Under the pieces are notes generated by a model. It saw only the letters and a program-made list of their open reading frames with translations. It ran no database searches and was not told the DNA's origin. From the NCBI GenBank assembly GCA_017998095.1, contig JAGODU010000087.1, positions 1 to 17,169 on the forward strand: a DNA stretch of 17,169 nucleotides, read 5' to 3'. The position numbers and the translations under genes were made by a program. Within the stretch, counting starts at the first letter, position 1. Every line of letters starts with the position of its first letter. This document shows positions 8,304 through 15,436 of the stretch, piece by piece. The stretch comes from Prolixibacteraceae bacterium (GTDB lineage Bacteria > Bacteroidota > Bacteroidia > Bacteroidales > Prolixibacteraceae).

Positions 8304-10235
8304 TTAAAGGATTTTCAATTCACACCTTCTGTTTTGTGCCCTTCCTTCATCAGTGTCATTGCTTGTAACAGGAAGAGAAGAACCATAACCCTTGTAAGTC
8401 AATCTTCCTTTATCGATTCTTGTAATAAGATAATCATAAATAGACTTAGCCCTTTGCTCTGAGAGTTTTAAATTATAATCATCAGTACCAACATTATCTG
8501 TATGACCTGAAATTTCAACCTTTAAGCCGGAATTACTCTCAAGAAACAATACTATCTGATTAAGTTCAGGATATGATTCTGCCTTTAAATTTGCTGAATT
8601 AAAATCAAAAAAGATATTGGAAAGTTCTATTAAATCACCTGATTTAACAGGATCAAGGTATATCATTAATTTCGTAGCTCTTTTGAATGTAGATGAATCA
8701 CTTAAGTCAAAATGCCTTGAATAAAAAAGGTAACCTTTTAAACTTACATTCAGTGCATATCTTCTTGAAGCTACAAGTGTAGTTATAAACCCGTCAATAT
8801 TGTCAGAAGTAACTTTTACCGATTCATCATTATCAAGCCGGGTAATTTCAATAACTGCATTCAAATTATTCTTTGTTGAATTATCAACAACAAAGCCTTT
8901 AATATACCCCACCTTATCAGGCAAAAACTCTTCCGGAATATCAAACTGAAACAGGTCTTTCGACTTATTTTCAGCAGTGTCCCGGTCAGAAGAAAACAAT
9001 GCAGTAGAGCCTGCCGGTGAAATTACTATTCCATCTTCGTTAAACTTAGTATTAACAGGATAACCAAAGTTCAAAGCATTTGACCAGACGGTATCGTTCA
9101 ATCTCGACATGAACAGGTCGCTGCCACCAAACCCATATTTTCCTTCAGAAGCAAAATAAAGAGTAATACCGTCTGAATGAATATAAGGTGAAAAATCGTT
9201 ATGGGAAGAATTTACTCCGGGTCCCAGATTTTCCGGAGCCTGAAAGAAAAGAGAGCCATCTTTCATTTCCTTAAATTCACTTCTCCAGATATCCATGCCT
9301 CCATATCCCCCTGACCTGCTGCTTGCAAAGTACAGGAAGCGGTTATCGGCTGATACTGAAGGCTGTGAATCCCACGACTGTCCGTTAATAACACCTCCTG
9401 CATTAACAGGATACGACCAATAACCTTTATTTTTTCTTGAATAATAAATATCGCAGCTTCCCTTTCCACCTTTGTTTCCGCACATTGTAAAAAACATCAG
9501 TTTATCATCTGCGGAAATACACATAGTGCCTATGTTAGTTCCCTCTTCAGAGTTAATATCTATTAGAGTAGGTTGGCCCCATCCTTCAGGTTCTTTTTTA
9601 GAATAAAACTGACGCTCGTAAGGGAAATTGACATTCCGGTCGATCAGCCTTGTAAAATAAAGAATTGAATCATCAGTTGAAATTGCAGGCCAGTACTCAT
9701 TCATCGATGTATTGACCTTATCATTCAGGGGGATAACTTTAATATCCCTGTTTTCAGAAATTGAATTTAAGGCAAAGTAACATGACTTAATCCTGTTTTC
9801 AATAAATACAGAATCTTTGGCACTCCTTACCTTATTGTATTTTTCATAATCGTATAAGGCAGCATTGTAATCTCCTTTTTTAAAGAGCAGGTTGGCAAGT
9901 AATTTATGAGAAACCCTATAATTGACTGAATCAATAGACAATATTTTTTTCAGAGCCCAAATTTGCTTTTCTTCATCTTGCCTGTCAGCATAAATATCTG
10001 ATAAAAGCAGATAAGCATTTACATCCGTTGTATCCTTTTTAAATGACTTGTATATAATATTTTCAGCTTCATTAATGTCTCCTTTTAAATAAAACTCCAA
10101 AGCACTTTTAATGAATCCTTTGGGCTTCTTTTTATTTAAATTATTTAAAGAAGCTTCACAATTATAAGTGCCGTATAAACACATTAATAGAGTAAGTAAA
10201 ATAAATGTTGAAATCTTAAAAAACTTTACAGACAT
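8304..10235 (-). CDS. TPR / PD40 / OmpA-domain envelope protein
   Basis: A 643-residue exported protein. After an N-terminal signal sequence (hydrophobic about residues 8-22, likely cut near CEA-S) come TPR-like helices (about 40-150). Five PD40 propeller segments follow, such as SADNRFLYFASSRSGGYGGMD and SDGITLYFASEGKYGFGGSDLF. Next is a carboxypeptidase-regulatory-like beta domain (about 440-515), and then a C-terminal OmpA domain. The OmpA part has SGHTDNVG with D580 and LSEQRAKS with R595, the pair that binds diaminopimelate in peptidoglycan, and ends with GRAQNRRCELKI. The architecture is common in Bacteroidota; relatives include accessory parts of type IX secretion and gliding machinery, but no PorP-type partner is present here, so that role cannot be assigned. 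It begins 18 bp after the glycoside hydrolase gene, suggesting co-transcription. Confidence 0.9.
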   Translation of the reverse strand: MSVKFFKISTFILLTLLMCLYGTYNCEASLNNLNKKKPKGFIKSALEFYLKGDINEAENIIYKSFKKDTTDVNAYLLLSDIYADRQDEEKQIWALKKILSIDSVNYRVSHKLLANLLFKKGDYNAALYDYEKYNKVRSAKDSVFIENRIKSCYFALNSISENRDIKVIPLNDKVNTSMNEYWPAISTDDSILYFTRLIDRNVNFPYERQFYSKKEPEGWGQPTLIDINSEEGTNIGTMCISADDKLMFFTMCGNKGGKGSCDIYYSRKNKGYWSYPVNAGGVINGQSWDSQPSVSADNRFLYFASSRSGGYGGMDIWRSEFKEMKDGSLFFQAPENLGPGVNSSHNDFSPYIHSDGITLYFASEGKYGFGGSDLFMSRLNDTVWSNALNFGYPVNTKFNEDGIVISPAGSTALFSSDRDTAENKSKDLFQFDIPEEFLPDKVGYIKGFVVDNSTKNNLNAVIEITRLDNDESVKVTSDNIDGFITTLVASRRYALNVSLKGYLFYSRHFDLSDSSTFKRATKLMIYLDPVKSGDLIELSNIFFDFNSANLKAESYPELNQIVLFLESNSGLKVEISGHTDNVGTDDYNLKLSEQRAKSIYDYLITRIDKGRLTYKGYGSSLPVTSNDTDEGRAQNRRCELKIL

Positions 10236-10253
10236 TATTTCAGAAATGTGAAA

Positions 10254-12113
10254 TTATTTCACAATAAGGTGTGTATAACCTGCTTCAGGAACTTCAATTG
10301 TTGCAATACCTCTTTTGAATTTTAAAGTTCCCCTGTCAACATATTTACCGGTATGATCATAAGTTATGTAATCAACCTTTCCGGTAGGAGTTCCGGTAAC
10401 AGAAACGAATTTATATTCGCATGAATTGATAATATCGGCAACTTCAAACTGGAAATATCCAAGATCTATTGGTGCAGTTCTGCCATATACTCCGACAATC
10501 TGTTTTAATTCGTTTCCGGATTTCAGTACAGTATATCTGTGAACAGGATCAAAAGCTTCAAAATCACCTTGCAATAACAATTCATTGTTTGACTGCCAGT
10601 ATTGAATCCAAAATCCCAGTGTTTTACGTATTTCTTCAGGTAAAGTATATGAGAAATATGAAATGTAAGGAGCTCCAAACATAACAGACTGAAATTTCAA
10701 TGCTACTTCCAATGCCGGATCTCTTGGATGAATTCCCACAACTTCAATAAACGGAGAATATTCGCCATACATAAGCCTGTTGTTTACAAGCTTTTCACGA
10801 ACATCATTCAAAACAGTTGTACCTAAGAAGCCATTGATTGTCTTGAGGTTTGAAGTATGTAAAGGGCCAACCGAAGGATAACTTTGATTGATTGATAATT
10901 CAGGATTTGAAGTAATAAGTTCAGTTTCCATTTCAAGCCTCAGTGAATCGAGCGACTTTCTGACAGAAACAAAGTCACGTCCATTATCGTCAGTTACAAT
11001 AATGTGCTCATCAGGGTAATAGCCATTAAGAAAATCAAACCATATACCATCAACGCCCCATTCAGTAACAACATTTGCATAAAGCTTCGACAAATACTTC
11101 CTTACATCAGGATACCTTATATCAAGAACCGGCTGACTTGAAGTTACATATTGCAAATATTTCCCTTCATATTTTTTGAAAACATATTTATGAGCACCTG
11201 TAAAAGGCTTAGTATACCAAAGAGCAACTTTCATGTCCTTTTCGTGGGCCTTGTTCATAAATTCCTTAACAACACTGGCTTGTGAAGGATCCCAAAAGCC
11301 ATTGGTGTCAATATCAAAGCGAACGACATCCTGCCATCCGTCGTCGAATAAAACAGATTTGAATCCCATTGAAGAAATTGAATCAAAGTAATAAGTGATA
11401 TTTTCTATTGGAATATTTCTGTTCATCGGGTACCATAAAGAATAAACAGGAAGAAGTGACATATCAATTTTGCGGATAGTGCTGTGATCTTCTTTATCTA
11501 ATCTCCATTGAATACATTCTCTGATTGACTTTGTAAACTGCCTTTCCTGAAGATCAATAAGTATTTGAGCTTTATATTCAAGAACTTCAGCATCAGGTAC
11601 TGAAGTATTGAAAAAGTTGAATGCAAAAACCAGAGAATCAAAATCTTTTCTGATATCAATTCCGGTAAATCTGCTTTTAAAATCATCCCATGAAGCCATT
11701 GTCAGCCTGTTCTTATCATCGTTTGTCAAAGCTGAAACAACGTTATAATCAGACTGCAATCGGGAATAATTAGAAATATTAATATACGAACTGTTTGACC
11801 ATGACCGTGAGCTCCATAAAATATCAATAGCATTTCTTGGATATTTTACTAAAAAATCAAATTTTGGTAACGCTGAAGGGAAGTCGGTATATAGAATAAG
11901 ATTTATTAAATATTTGCTTTCATCGATAGTATCAATTCTTATTTCAGATTTAAATGGTTGTATATCTCCAACCAATGAAAGTTGTTTTTCGCCAAATTCA
12001 GCAAAACGAGCAGCAGCAGGTGCTTCATCTTCAGTTGCTTCAACAAATCCTCCCCTTGGACTACATGAATAAATACCTGCCAGAAATATTATAAAATAAA
12101 TGATTCTTTTCAT
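10254..12113 (-). CDS. Alpha-galactosidase-like (GH36-type) lipoprotein
   Basis: A 619-residue lipoprotein with lipobox IYSC (Cys17). Residues about 35-215 form a beta-rich N-terminal domain, followed by a (beta/alpha)8 barrel of melibiase (GH36/GH27 clan D) type. Barrel markers are VLFDDGWQ, MKVALWYTKP and GVDGIWFDFLNGYYPDE, where D360 is the likely nucleophile. LNDVREK at D437 is a candidate acid/base; its position, 77 residues later, is plausible but unproven. The C-terminus is a beta-sandwich-like domain ending EVPEAGYTHLIVK. Expected role: removing alpha-linked galactose (or a related sugar) from glycans at the cell envelope. No SusC/SusD pair or other sugar gene is adjacent, so this is not a classic polysaccharide utilisation locus. 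The long repeat-rich region lies upstream and must hold its promoter. GH family is inferred from motifs; the linkage is unknown. Confidence 0.8.
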   Translation of the reverse strand: MKRIIYFIIFLAGIYSCSPRGGFVEATEDEAPAAARFAEFGEKQLSLVGDIQPFKSEIRIDTIDESKYLINLILYTDFPSALPKFDFLVKYPRNAIDILWSSRSWSNSSYINISNYSRLQSDYNVVSALTNDDKNRLTMASWDDFKSRFTGIDIRKDFDSLVFAFNFFNTSVPDAEVLEYKAQILIDLQERQFTKSIRECIQWRLDKEDHSTIRKIDMSLLPVYSLWYPMNRNIPIENITYYFDSISSMGFKSVLFDDGWQDVVRFDIDTNGFWDPSQASVVKEFMNKAHEKDMKVALWYTKPFTGAHKYVFKKYEGKYLQYVTSSQPVLDIRYPDVRKYLSKLYANVVTEWGVDGIWFDFLNGYYPDEHIIVTDDNGRDFVSVRKSLDSLRLEMETELITSNPELSINQSYPSVGPLHTSNLKTINGFLGTTVLNDVREKLVNNRLMYGEYSPFIEVVGIHPRDPALEVALKFQSVMFGAPYISYFSYTLPEEIRKTLGFWIQYWQSNNELLLQGDFEAFDPVHRYTVLKSGNELKQIVGVYGRTAPIDLGYFQFEVADIINSCEYKFVSVTGTPTGKVDYITYDHTGKYVDRGTLKFKRGIATIEVPEAGYTHLIVK

Positions 12114-12459
12114 TTTTCTTTAAACTTGCTCAAAGACCCAACATTCCACAATTTAAAAGTAAATTTCCAGATTTGCAATATGATTTTTTTCTCTTTTCCC
12201 AACCTCAGTGCAAACCTTTAAGACAGATTAATTTCCATCTCAAATATAAATTAACTTTTTTAACTGATAACCATACATCACACCTTAATTCCACTAAATT
12301 AAAACATTTTGGATTTTAAATTTACTTTATTCTGTATTTTTTTAATTCCAAATCTTTAATAATATCAAAATTAATGAAATTTGTTCAATAAATCCTTTCT
12401 ATTTAGTATTCGCTGAAATCTTTTAGTAACAGTTCTGCTACCTTGCTGTTTATATTTTT

Positions 12460-12600
12460 AGATTCCTCACTTCGTTCGGAATGACCTGCAATCGGTTTAG
12501 AAAGAAGGAATGGGAAGGGCGACGAAGCCGCCCTTCCCATTCCCTATACCCCAAAAGAGCGATAGTCATTCTGAACGAAACGCAGTGTAGTGAAGAATCT
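12460..12600. repeat. Long imperfect inverted repeat enclosing a palindrome
   Basis: The left arm 12460-12485 (AGATTCCTCAC then TTCGTTCGGAATGAC) matches the reverse complement of the right arm 12565-12600. The differences are a 10-nt insertion (TACACTGCGT in the reverse complement) and two transitions, which G-U pairing would tolerate in RNA. The arms enclose the hairpin at 12507-12543. GC content is well above the surroundings. I recall similar 'CTTCGTTCGGAATGAC' arms as dispersed extragenic repeats in many draft genomes, so this is probably a REP/MITE-like element; no transposase is present. Confidence 0.75.
12507..12543. repeat. Perfect 15-bp GC-rich palindrome
   Basis: Arms 12507-12521 (GGAATGGGAAGGGCG) and 12529-12543 are exact reverse complements around the 7-nt loop ACGAAGC. 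No T-tract follows on either strand, so it is not a standard terminator. It forms the centre of the repeat element at 12460-12600. Confidence 0.9.
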
Positions 12601-12617
12601 CAATTAACAAAACATAT

Positions 12618-12647
12618 CTGTCATTGGTAGTCCCGACCCAATGACAG
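12618..12647. repeat. 10-bp inverted repeat
   Basis: CTGTCATTGG (12618-12627) pairs perfectly with CCAATGACAG (12638-12647) around the 10-nt loop TAGTCCCGAC. It lies 17 bp right of the larger element and may belong to it. No T-tract follows. Confidence 0.8.
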
Positions 12648-12686
12648 TGATCAATTACTATTATCTTCGATTAGAAACAAATTAAC

Positions 12687-12768
12687 ACCAAATTCATACC
12701 AGATTCACCCCAAACACCATAAGGAAGTTTGCTTATGGTGTTTGGGGTGAATCTGGTATGAATTTGGT
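12687..12768. repeat. Perfect 37-bp inverted repeat
   Basis: Arms 12687-12723 and 12732-12768 are exact reverse complements over all 37 positions, separated by the 8-nt spacer GAAGTTTG. The left arm reads as three loosely repeated 11-mers (ACCAAATTCAT, ACCAGATTCAC, CCCAAACACCA). There is no T-tract on either side and no flanking direct repeat that I can see. It lies 76 bp upstream of the TonB-like start. In RNA it would form a very stable hairpin from either strand. Confidence 0.97.
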
Positions 12769-12832
12769 AAGGAGTTATCTATATTGAAATGGTTTTATTC
12801 TTATATCGCTTATCAGCTAATGACAATTTCAT

Positions 12833-12840
12833 TAATTTTG
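12833..12840 (+). promoter_or_regulatory. Possible -7 box of the TonB-like gene
   Basis: TAATTTTG matches the TAnnTTTG consensus exactly and ends 4 bp before the ATG at 12845. A start about 6 nt downstream would give a leaderless or nearly leaderless mRNA, unless translation begins further in. No TTTG -33 element is present at the usual spacing, so it may be chance. Confidence 0.3.
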
Positions 12841-12844
12841 CTGA

Positions 12845-13561
12845 ATGTCTAAAATTGCAGATTTATATAAAAGAAATATTAATGGCATAATTGCCACATT
12901 GGTTTTTCATATTCTGCTGTTTACTATTTTGCTCTTAACAAAAATTGGAGTCAAACAGGAATTCAGGGAAACTGAAATATTAATAGATTTTCCTGAAGAA
13001 ATTATTGAAAAGATACAGGAAAGCAGAAATGAATCAAACGAATATGAAGAAGGCAGATATTCTGATAATCAATTGACAAATGTAGCATCCAATAAATCAG
13101 TTACAGCTAAGAATGAGGTTTTTGATGAAGCATACCAGAAAGAGCTAGAGCAGGCACAAAGGCTTGTAATAGATGTTTCAGGTCAATTATCTAAAGAAAT
13201 ACCTACAATAAACGACCTTAGCATGCCTGAGGAAATTGTTAATGAAACCGACATTGAATCATTTAAAGACAAAGTATATAACGGAGACAGCAATGTTGAA
13301 TATTTCCTTAAGGATCGTTTTCATAAAAGATTGCCTATTCCGGTTTACCTTGCTCAGAAAGGCGGGAAAATAAAGGTAAATATTGTTGTTGACCGCTCCG
13401 GCAAAGTAGTTAAAGCCGAACCGGTAATACAGTCAGGCATTGATGAACAAATATTGTCTTATGCCAAAACTGCTGCTCTTAGAACTAAATTCAACCCTTC
13501 AGATGAAGCACCTCAGCAGCAATCAGGCTATATTACATATAACTTCATCCCTCAAAATTAA
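12845..13561 (+). CDS. TonB-like energy transducer protein
   Basis: A 238-residue protein with a short cytoplasmic N-terminus, one membrane anchor (about residues 13-33), an acidic, charged linker, and a C-terminal TonB domain from about residue 150. The C-terminal part contains IKVNIVVDRSGKVVKAEPV, followed by a helix with ALRTKFNPS and a final strand GYITYNFIPQN, the usual TonB-C layout. TonB proteins pass proton-motive energy to outer-membrane transporters. The proline-rich spacer typical of TonB is absent; the linker is rich in Glu, Asn and Ser instead. No ExbB, ExbD or TonB-dependent receptor gene is adjacent. It is flanked by gene-free stretches on both sides, so it is monocistronic. 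The precise role could be non-transport, since Bacteroidota carry many TonB-like paralogs. Confidence 0.8.
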   Translation: MSKIADLYKRNINGIIATLVFHILLFTILLLTKIGVKQEFRETEILIDFPEEIIEKIQESRNESNEYEEGRYSDNQLTNVASNKSVTAKNEVFDEAYQKELEQAQRLVIDVSGQLSKEIPTINDLSMPEEIVNETDIESFKDKVYNGDSNVEYFLKDRFHKRLPIPVYLAQKGGKIKVNIVVDRSGKVVKAEPVIQSGIDEQILSYAKTAALRTKFNPSDEAPQQQSGYITYNFIPQN

Positions 13562-13655
13562 AATAGGATCACTTTTGTCCCACTTTTTTTCTTAATGGCT
13601 TAATTTGAAACAAAATAAAATCAGGACTATTTTGCATTTCCTTTTTTTAAAAGTA

Positions 13656-13671
13656 TGGCACGCAATTTGTT
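13656..13671 (+). promoter_or_regulatory. Sigma-54-like promoter
   Basis: TGGCAC-GCAAT-TTGTT resembles the RpoN consensus TGGCAC-N5-TTGCW, with the -24 GG at 13657-13658 and GG-N10-GT spacing exactly right. The single important departure is T for C in the -12 GC. Predicted transcription would start near 13681. No activator-binding site is identified, and no rpoN or enhancer-binding-protein gene is in the window. Confidence 0.4.
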
Positions 13672-13742
13672 AATTTAAAGTAAATATTTGTTTAAAAAGC
13701 AAATATTTGAATTGAAATTTTAACGTTCTGTGTTTAATAACA

Positions 13743-13750
13743 TACATTTG
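13743..13750 (+). promoter_or_regulatory. Possible -7 box
   Basis: TACATTTG matches TAnnTTTG exactly, 54 bp before the terminator stem at 13804. No TTTG -33 box lies at the expected distance upstream. It is the alternative promoter for the candidate small RNA. Confidence 0.25.
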
Positions 13751-13803
13751 TATCAGGTTTATTTTCATAAGTTTTAGGTTTAGTTAGATTAGTTAGTTTG
13801 AGA

Positions 13804-13841
13804 AAAGGATGGATTACCCAAAATCTATCCTTTCTTTTTTT
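13804..13841 (+). terminator. Strong rho-independent terminator
   Basis: AAAGGATGGAT (13804-13814) pairs with ATCTATCCTTT (13823-13833) over 11 bp with one G-U pair and an 8-nt loop, followed by C and seven T (13835-13841). It works on the plus strand only; the minus strand lacks a T-tract after the stem, so it does not serve the convergent heme-propeller gene. Confidence 0.85.
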
Positions 13842-13924
13842 ATAATAAACCTCTATGCTATATGAAAATTACCATTTACCTGAATTATTCAATATTGAAT
13901 ATTCTCCAAATACTTCAATGAAAA

Positions 13925-15436
13925 TTAATGAAGTCCTTCCGATTTGATTTTAGTTGCACCTGACAATCCGTCAACATTTACTTTCGGATCAAATTCAACA
14001 TCTGTTGCTTTACCTCTTGCTATTTTAAGCAGTTTTTGTTCATTAAAATTCACCTTACCCTTAACGAGTTCAGGGCGGTTGTAATTGTCCTTGAAATAGC
14101 TGTAAAAAGCAGGATCCTTTTGAGGAAGTATAAAAGGTTTGGAAGCATTGCCTTCTTCATCAATATAAGAAAACCAGGGGTGAGTACAAAGTCCGTTTAA
14201 TCGTTTGCTGCTGAATACTATCCAGCGACCATTCGATGACCAGCTGTGATAGCTGTCGACATCGTTTGAATTATAAGGAAACTCACTTAACTTTTTAGTC
14301 TCAAGATTAAACATATATAAATCACTTGCCTTATCATAAACAGTAAAATATCCATGCCCGGAAGCAGTAAATAAGATATTTTTACCATCGGGAGAAACAG
14401 TCGGGAAAGTAATGCTTTTCTTTATATCTGAAGCTTTAAGGATAGTATCTACATTACCCCATTCATTTGTATTAACATCGAATCCTACCCTTAACAAGCT
14501 ATAACGTACTGAATCAAAGGCAAGAGTATCGTTGTAATGATCAGTTGAAATATAGTAAATGAATTTCCCGTCGGGCGACCAGAATGGCAGATTCTCTCTG
14601 CTATGGGTAGAAACAACAGGAGAAGTAGTCACCATATTTTTCTCAACATCATAAACAACAATGTCAGAAGCCCTGTCATATACTTCATTTCTTTTATCCA
14701 CCCCATGAAACCATTGGTTTATCAAATTCACGGAATATGCAATGTGCTTGCCATCGGGATGCCATGACGGATAGGCAAAAGAAGACATAGTATAAGGAGT
14801 CTTTGTATTTAGCATTTTAATTTTTCCTTCATCAACAATAACTGTTCCTCCATGCTTACCTCTCATGTGAAACTGGAATTTATCAGGATTGTTATTACTG
14901 AAAGAATGGCAGTTCATGCAATTAGCATCTGTATTCCGGTTAAGCATAAGCGGAGATTCCTTAAAAGAAGTTAAATCTCTTTGATACAATCCCATTTTCT
15001 TCCAAAGGATATAGCCAACGTTAATGATTCTGTATGCTAAATATGAATCAATTTCGTATTCAGAAACTGATATTTTAAGAGGTTCATATTTAGACCATCC
15101 CGAACTGCTTTTCGCATACACATCAACAGAAATCTTGTTACCAATATTATTCTTCAATAGCTTTTTCCATGCTTTAACGGGAATGGAAACCGAAGATGAA
15201 GAAGTATTTATCTTCAATGACTTTCCGTTAAGAGATTTTATTTCAACATAAAACCTTTCTCCTTCTTCATTTATTTGAAAGTTCAATGGAGCAATGTTAG
15301 ACGGAATAACTATTTCATTATAATCCGGGAATATAGCAGGTGTCTTTGTTATACTCTTAAAAGACGAAGGATTGTTATTGCAAGAACTAATTACAAAAAC
15401 AATTAAAACTATCAGATATATCTTAAACTTTTTCAT
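13925..15436 (-). CDS. Lipoprotein with c-type heme motif and PD40 beta-propeller, copy 2
   Basis: A 503-residue paralog of the protein at 1853-3322, with the same layout. Lipobox ISSC gives lipidated Cys19, followed by the PDY..I.IPSNIAPLNF beta domain and the heme motif C173-M-N-C176-H177 with FHMRG after it. Four PD40 blades come next: SWHPDGKHIAY, WSPDGKFIYY, VSPDGKNILF and WSSNGRWIVF. By eye about 40-50% of residues match copy 1 in the aligned N-terminal half. It has a longer C-terminal tail ending NVDGLSGATKIKSEGLH, absent from copy 1. Its ATG overlaps the stop of the upstream membrane-protein gene in an ATGA (15433-15436), a sign of translational coupling. Function is unknown; a redox or heme-binding role with the membrane partner is inferred. 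Confidence 0.85.
   Translation of the reverse strand: MKKFKIYLIVLIVFVISSCNNNPSSFKSITKTPAIFPDYNEIVIPSNIAPLNFQINEEGERFYVEIKSLNGKSLKINTSSSSVSIPVKAWKKLLKNNIGNKISVDVYAKSSSGWSKYEPLKISVSEYEIDSYLAYRIINVGYILWKKMGLYQRDLTSFKESPLMLNRNTDANCMNCHSFSNNNPDKFQFHMRGKHGGTVIVDEGKIKMLNTKTPYTMSSFAYPSWHPDGKHIAYSVNLINQWFHGVDKRNEVYDRASDIVVYDVEKNMVTTSPVVSTHSRENLPFWSPDGKFIYYISTDHYNDTLAFDSVRYSLLRVGFDVNTNEWGNVDTILKASDIKKSITFPTVSPDGKNILFTASGHGYFTVYDKASDLYMFNLETKKLSEFPYNSNDVDSYHSWSSNGRWIVFSSKRLNGLCTHPWFSYIDEEGNASKPFILPQKDPAFYSYFKDNYNRPELVKGKVNFNEQKLLKIARGKATDVEFDPKVNVDGLSGATKIKSEGLH

Larger units (their letters stand above)
12114..12844. other. Gene-free divergent intergenic region
   Basis: This 731-bp stretch separates the divergent glycoside hydrolase and TonB-like genes. 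The left half (12114-12459) is very AT-rich, with no convincing reading frame on either strand; it should hold the hydrolase promoter, but I find no clean -33/-7 pair. The right half (12460-12768) consists almost entirely of inverted repeats, listed separately. The last 75 bp hold a TAnnTTTG match next to the TonB-like start. Confidence 0.85.
13682..13841 (+). ncRNA. Candidate small RNA
   Basis: The sigma-54-like site at 13656 and the terminator ending at 13841 would define a transcript of about 160 nt without an ORF. It would open with the hairpin AAATATTTG/CAAATATTT (13682-13690 with 13700-13708, 9-nt loop). The TAnnTTTG match at 13743-13750 offers an alternative start, giving about 85 nt: a TTAG-rich single-stranded stretch and a terminator hairpin. 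The alternative view is that this is merely a long 3' UTR of the TonB-like gene, 240 bp upstream of the terminator. Confidence 0.3.
13562..13924. other. Gene-free convergent intergenic region
   Basis: This 363-bp AT-rich stretch lies between the ends of the TonB-like gene and the second heme-propeller gene. It contains, left to right, a sigma-54-like promoter (13656-13671), a 9-bp hairpin (13682-13708), a TAnnTTTG match (13743-13750), a run of five TTAG units (13774-13796), a strong terminator (13804-13841) and a 14-bp palindrome ATTCAATATTGAAT (13887-13900). No ORF lies between the promoter-like site and the terminator. A 30-codon plus-strand frame (13855-13947) follows the terminator, but nothing supports it as a gene. 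Confidence 0.75.

Noticed and set aside
9263..9469. 68-codon same-strand frame inside the OmpA-like gene
   Set aside because: Out-of-frame overlap with the PD40 region, whose repeats are clearly in the main frame.
10469..10684. 71-codon plus-strand frame opposite the glycoside hydrolase
   Set aside because: Antisense to conserved C-terminal coding sequence; no supporting features.
12507..12543. GC-rich palindrome as a terminator
   Set aside because: No T-tract follows on either strand and no gene ends nearby; it fits better as the core of a repeat element.
12460..12768. CRISPR array
   Set aside because: The repeats are inverted, differ from each other, and have no regular spacers; no cas genes are nearby.
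13855..13947. 30-codon plus-strand ORF after the terminator (MLYENYHLPEL...)
   Set aside because: No ribosome-binding site, it lies after a strong terminator, overlaps the 3' end of the convergent gene, and is too short to judge; chance is likely.
15024..15251. 75-codon plus-strand frame opposite the second heme-propeller gene
   Set aside because: Antisense to the conserved beta domain; compositionally a shadow.
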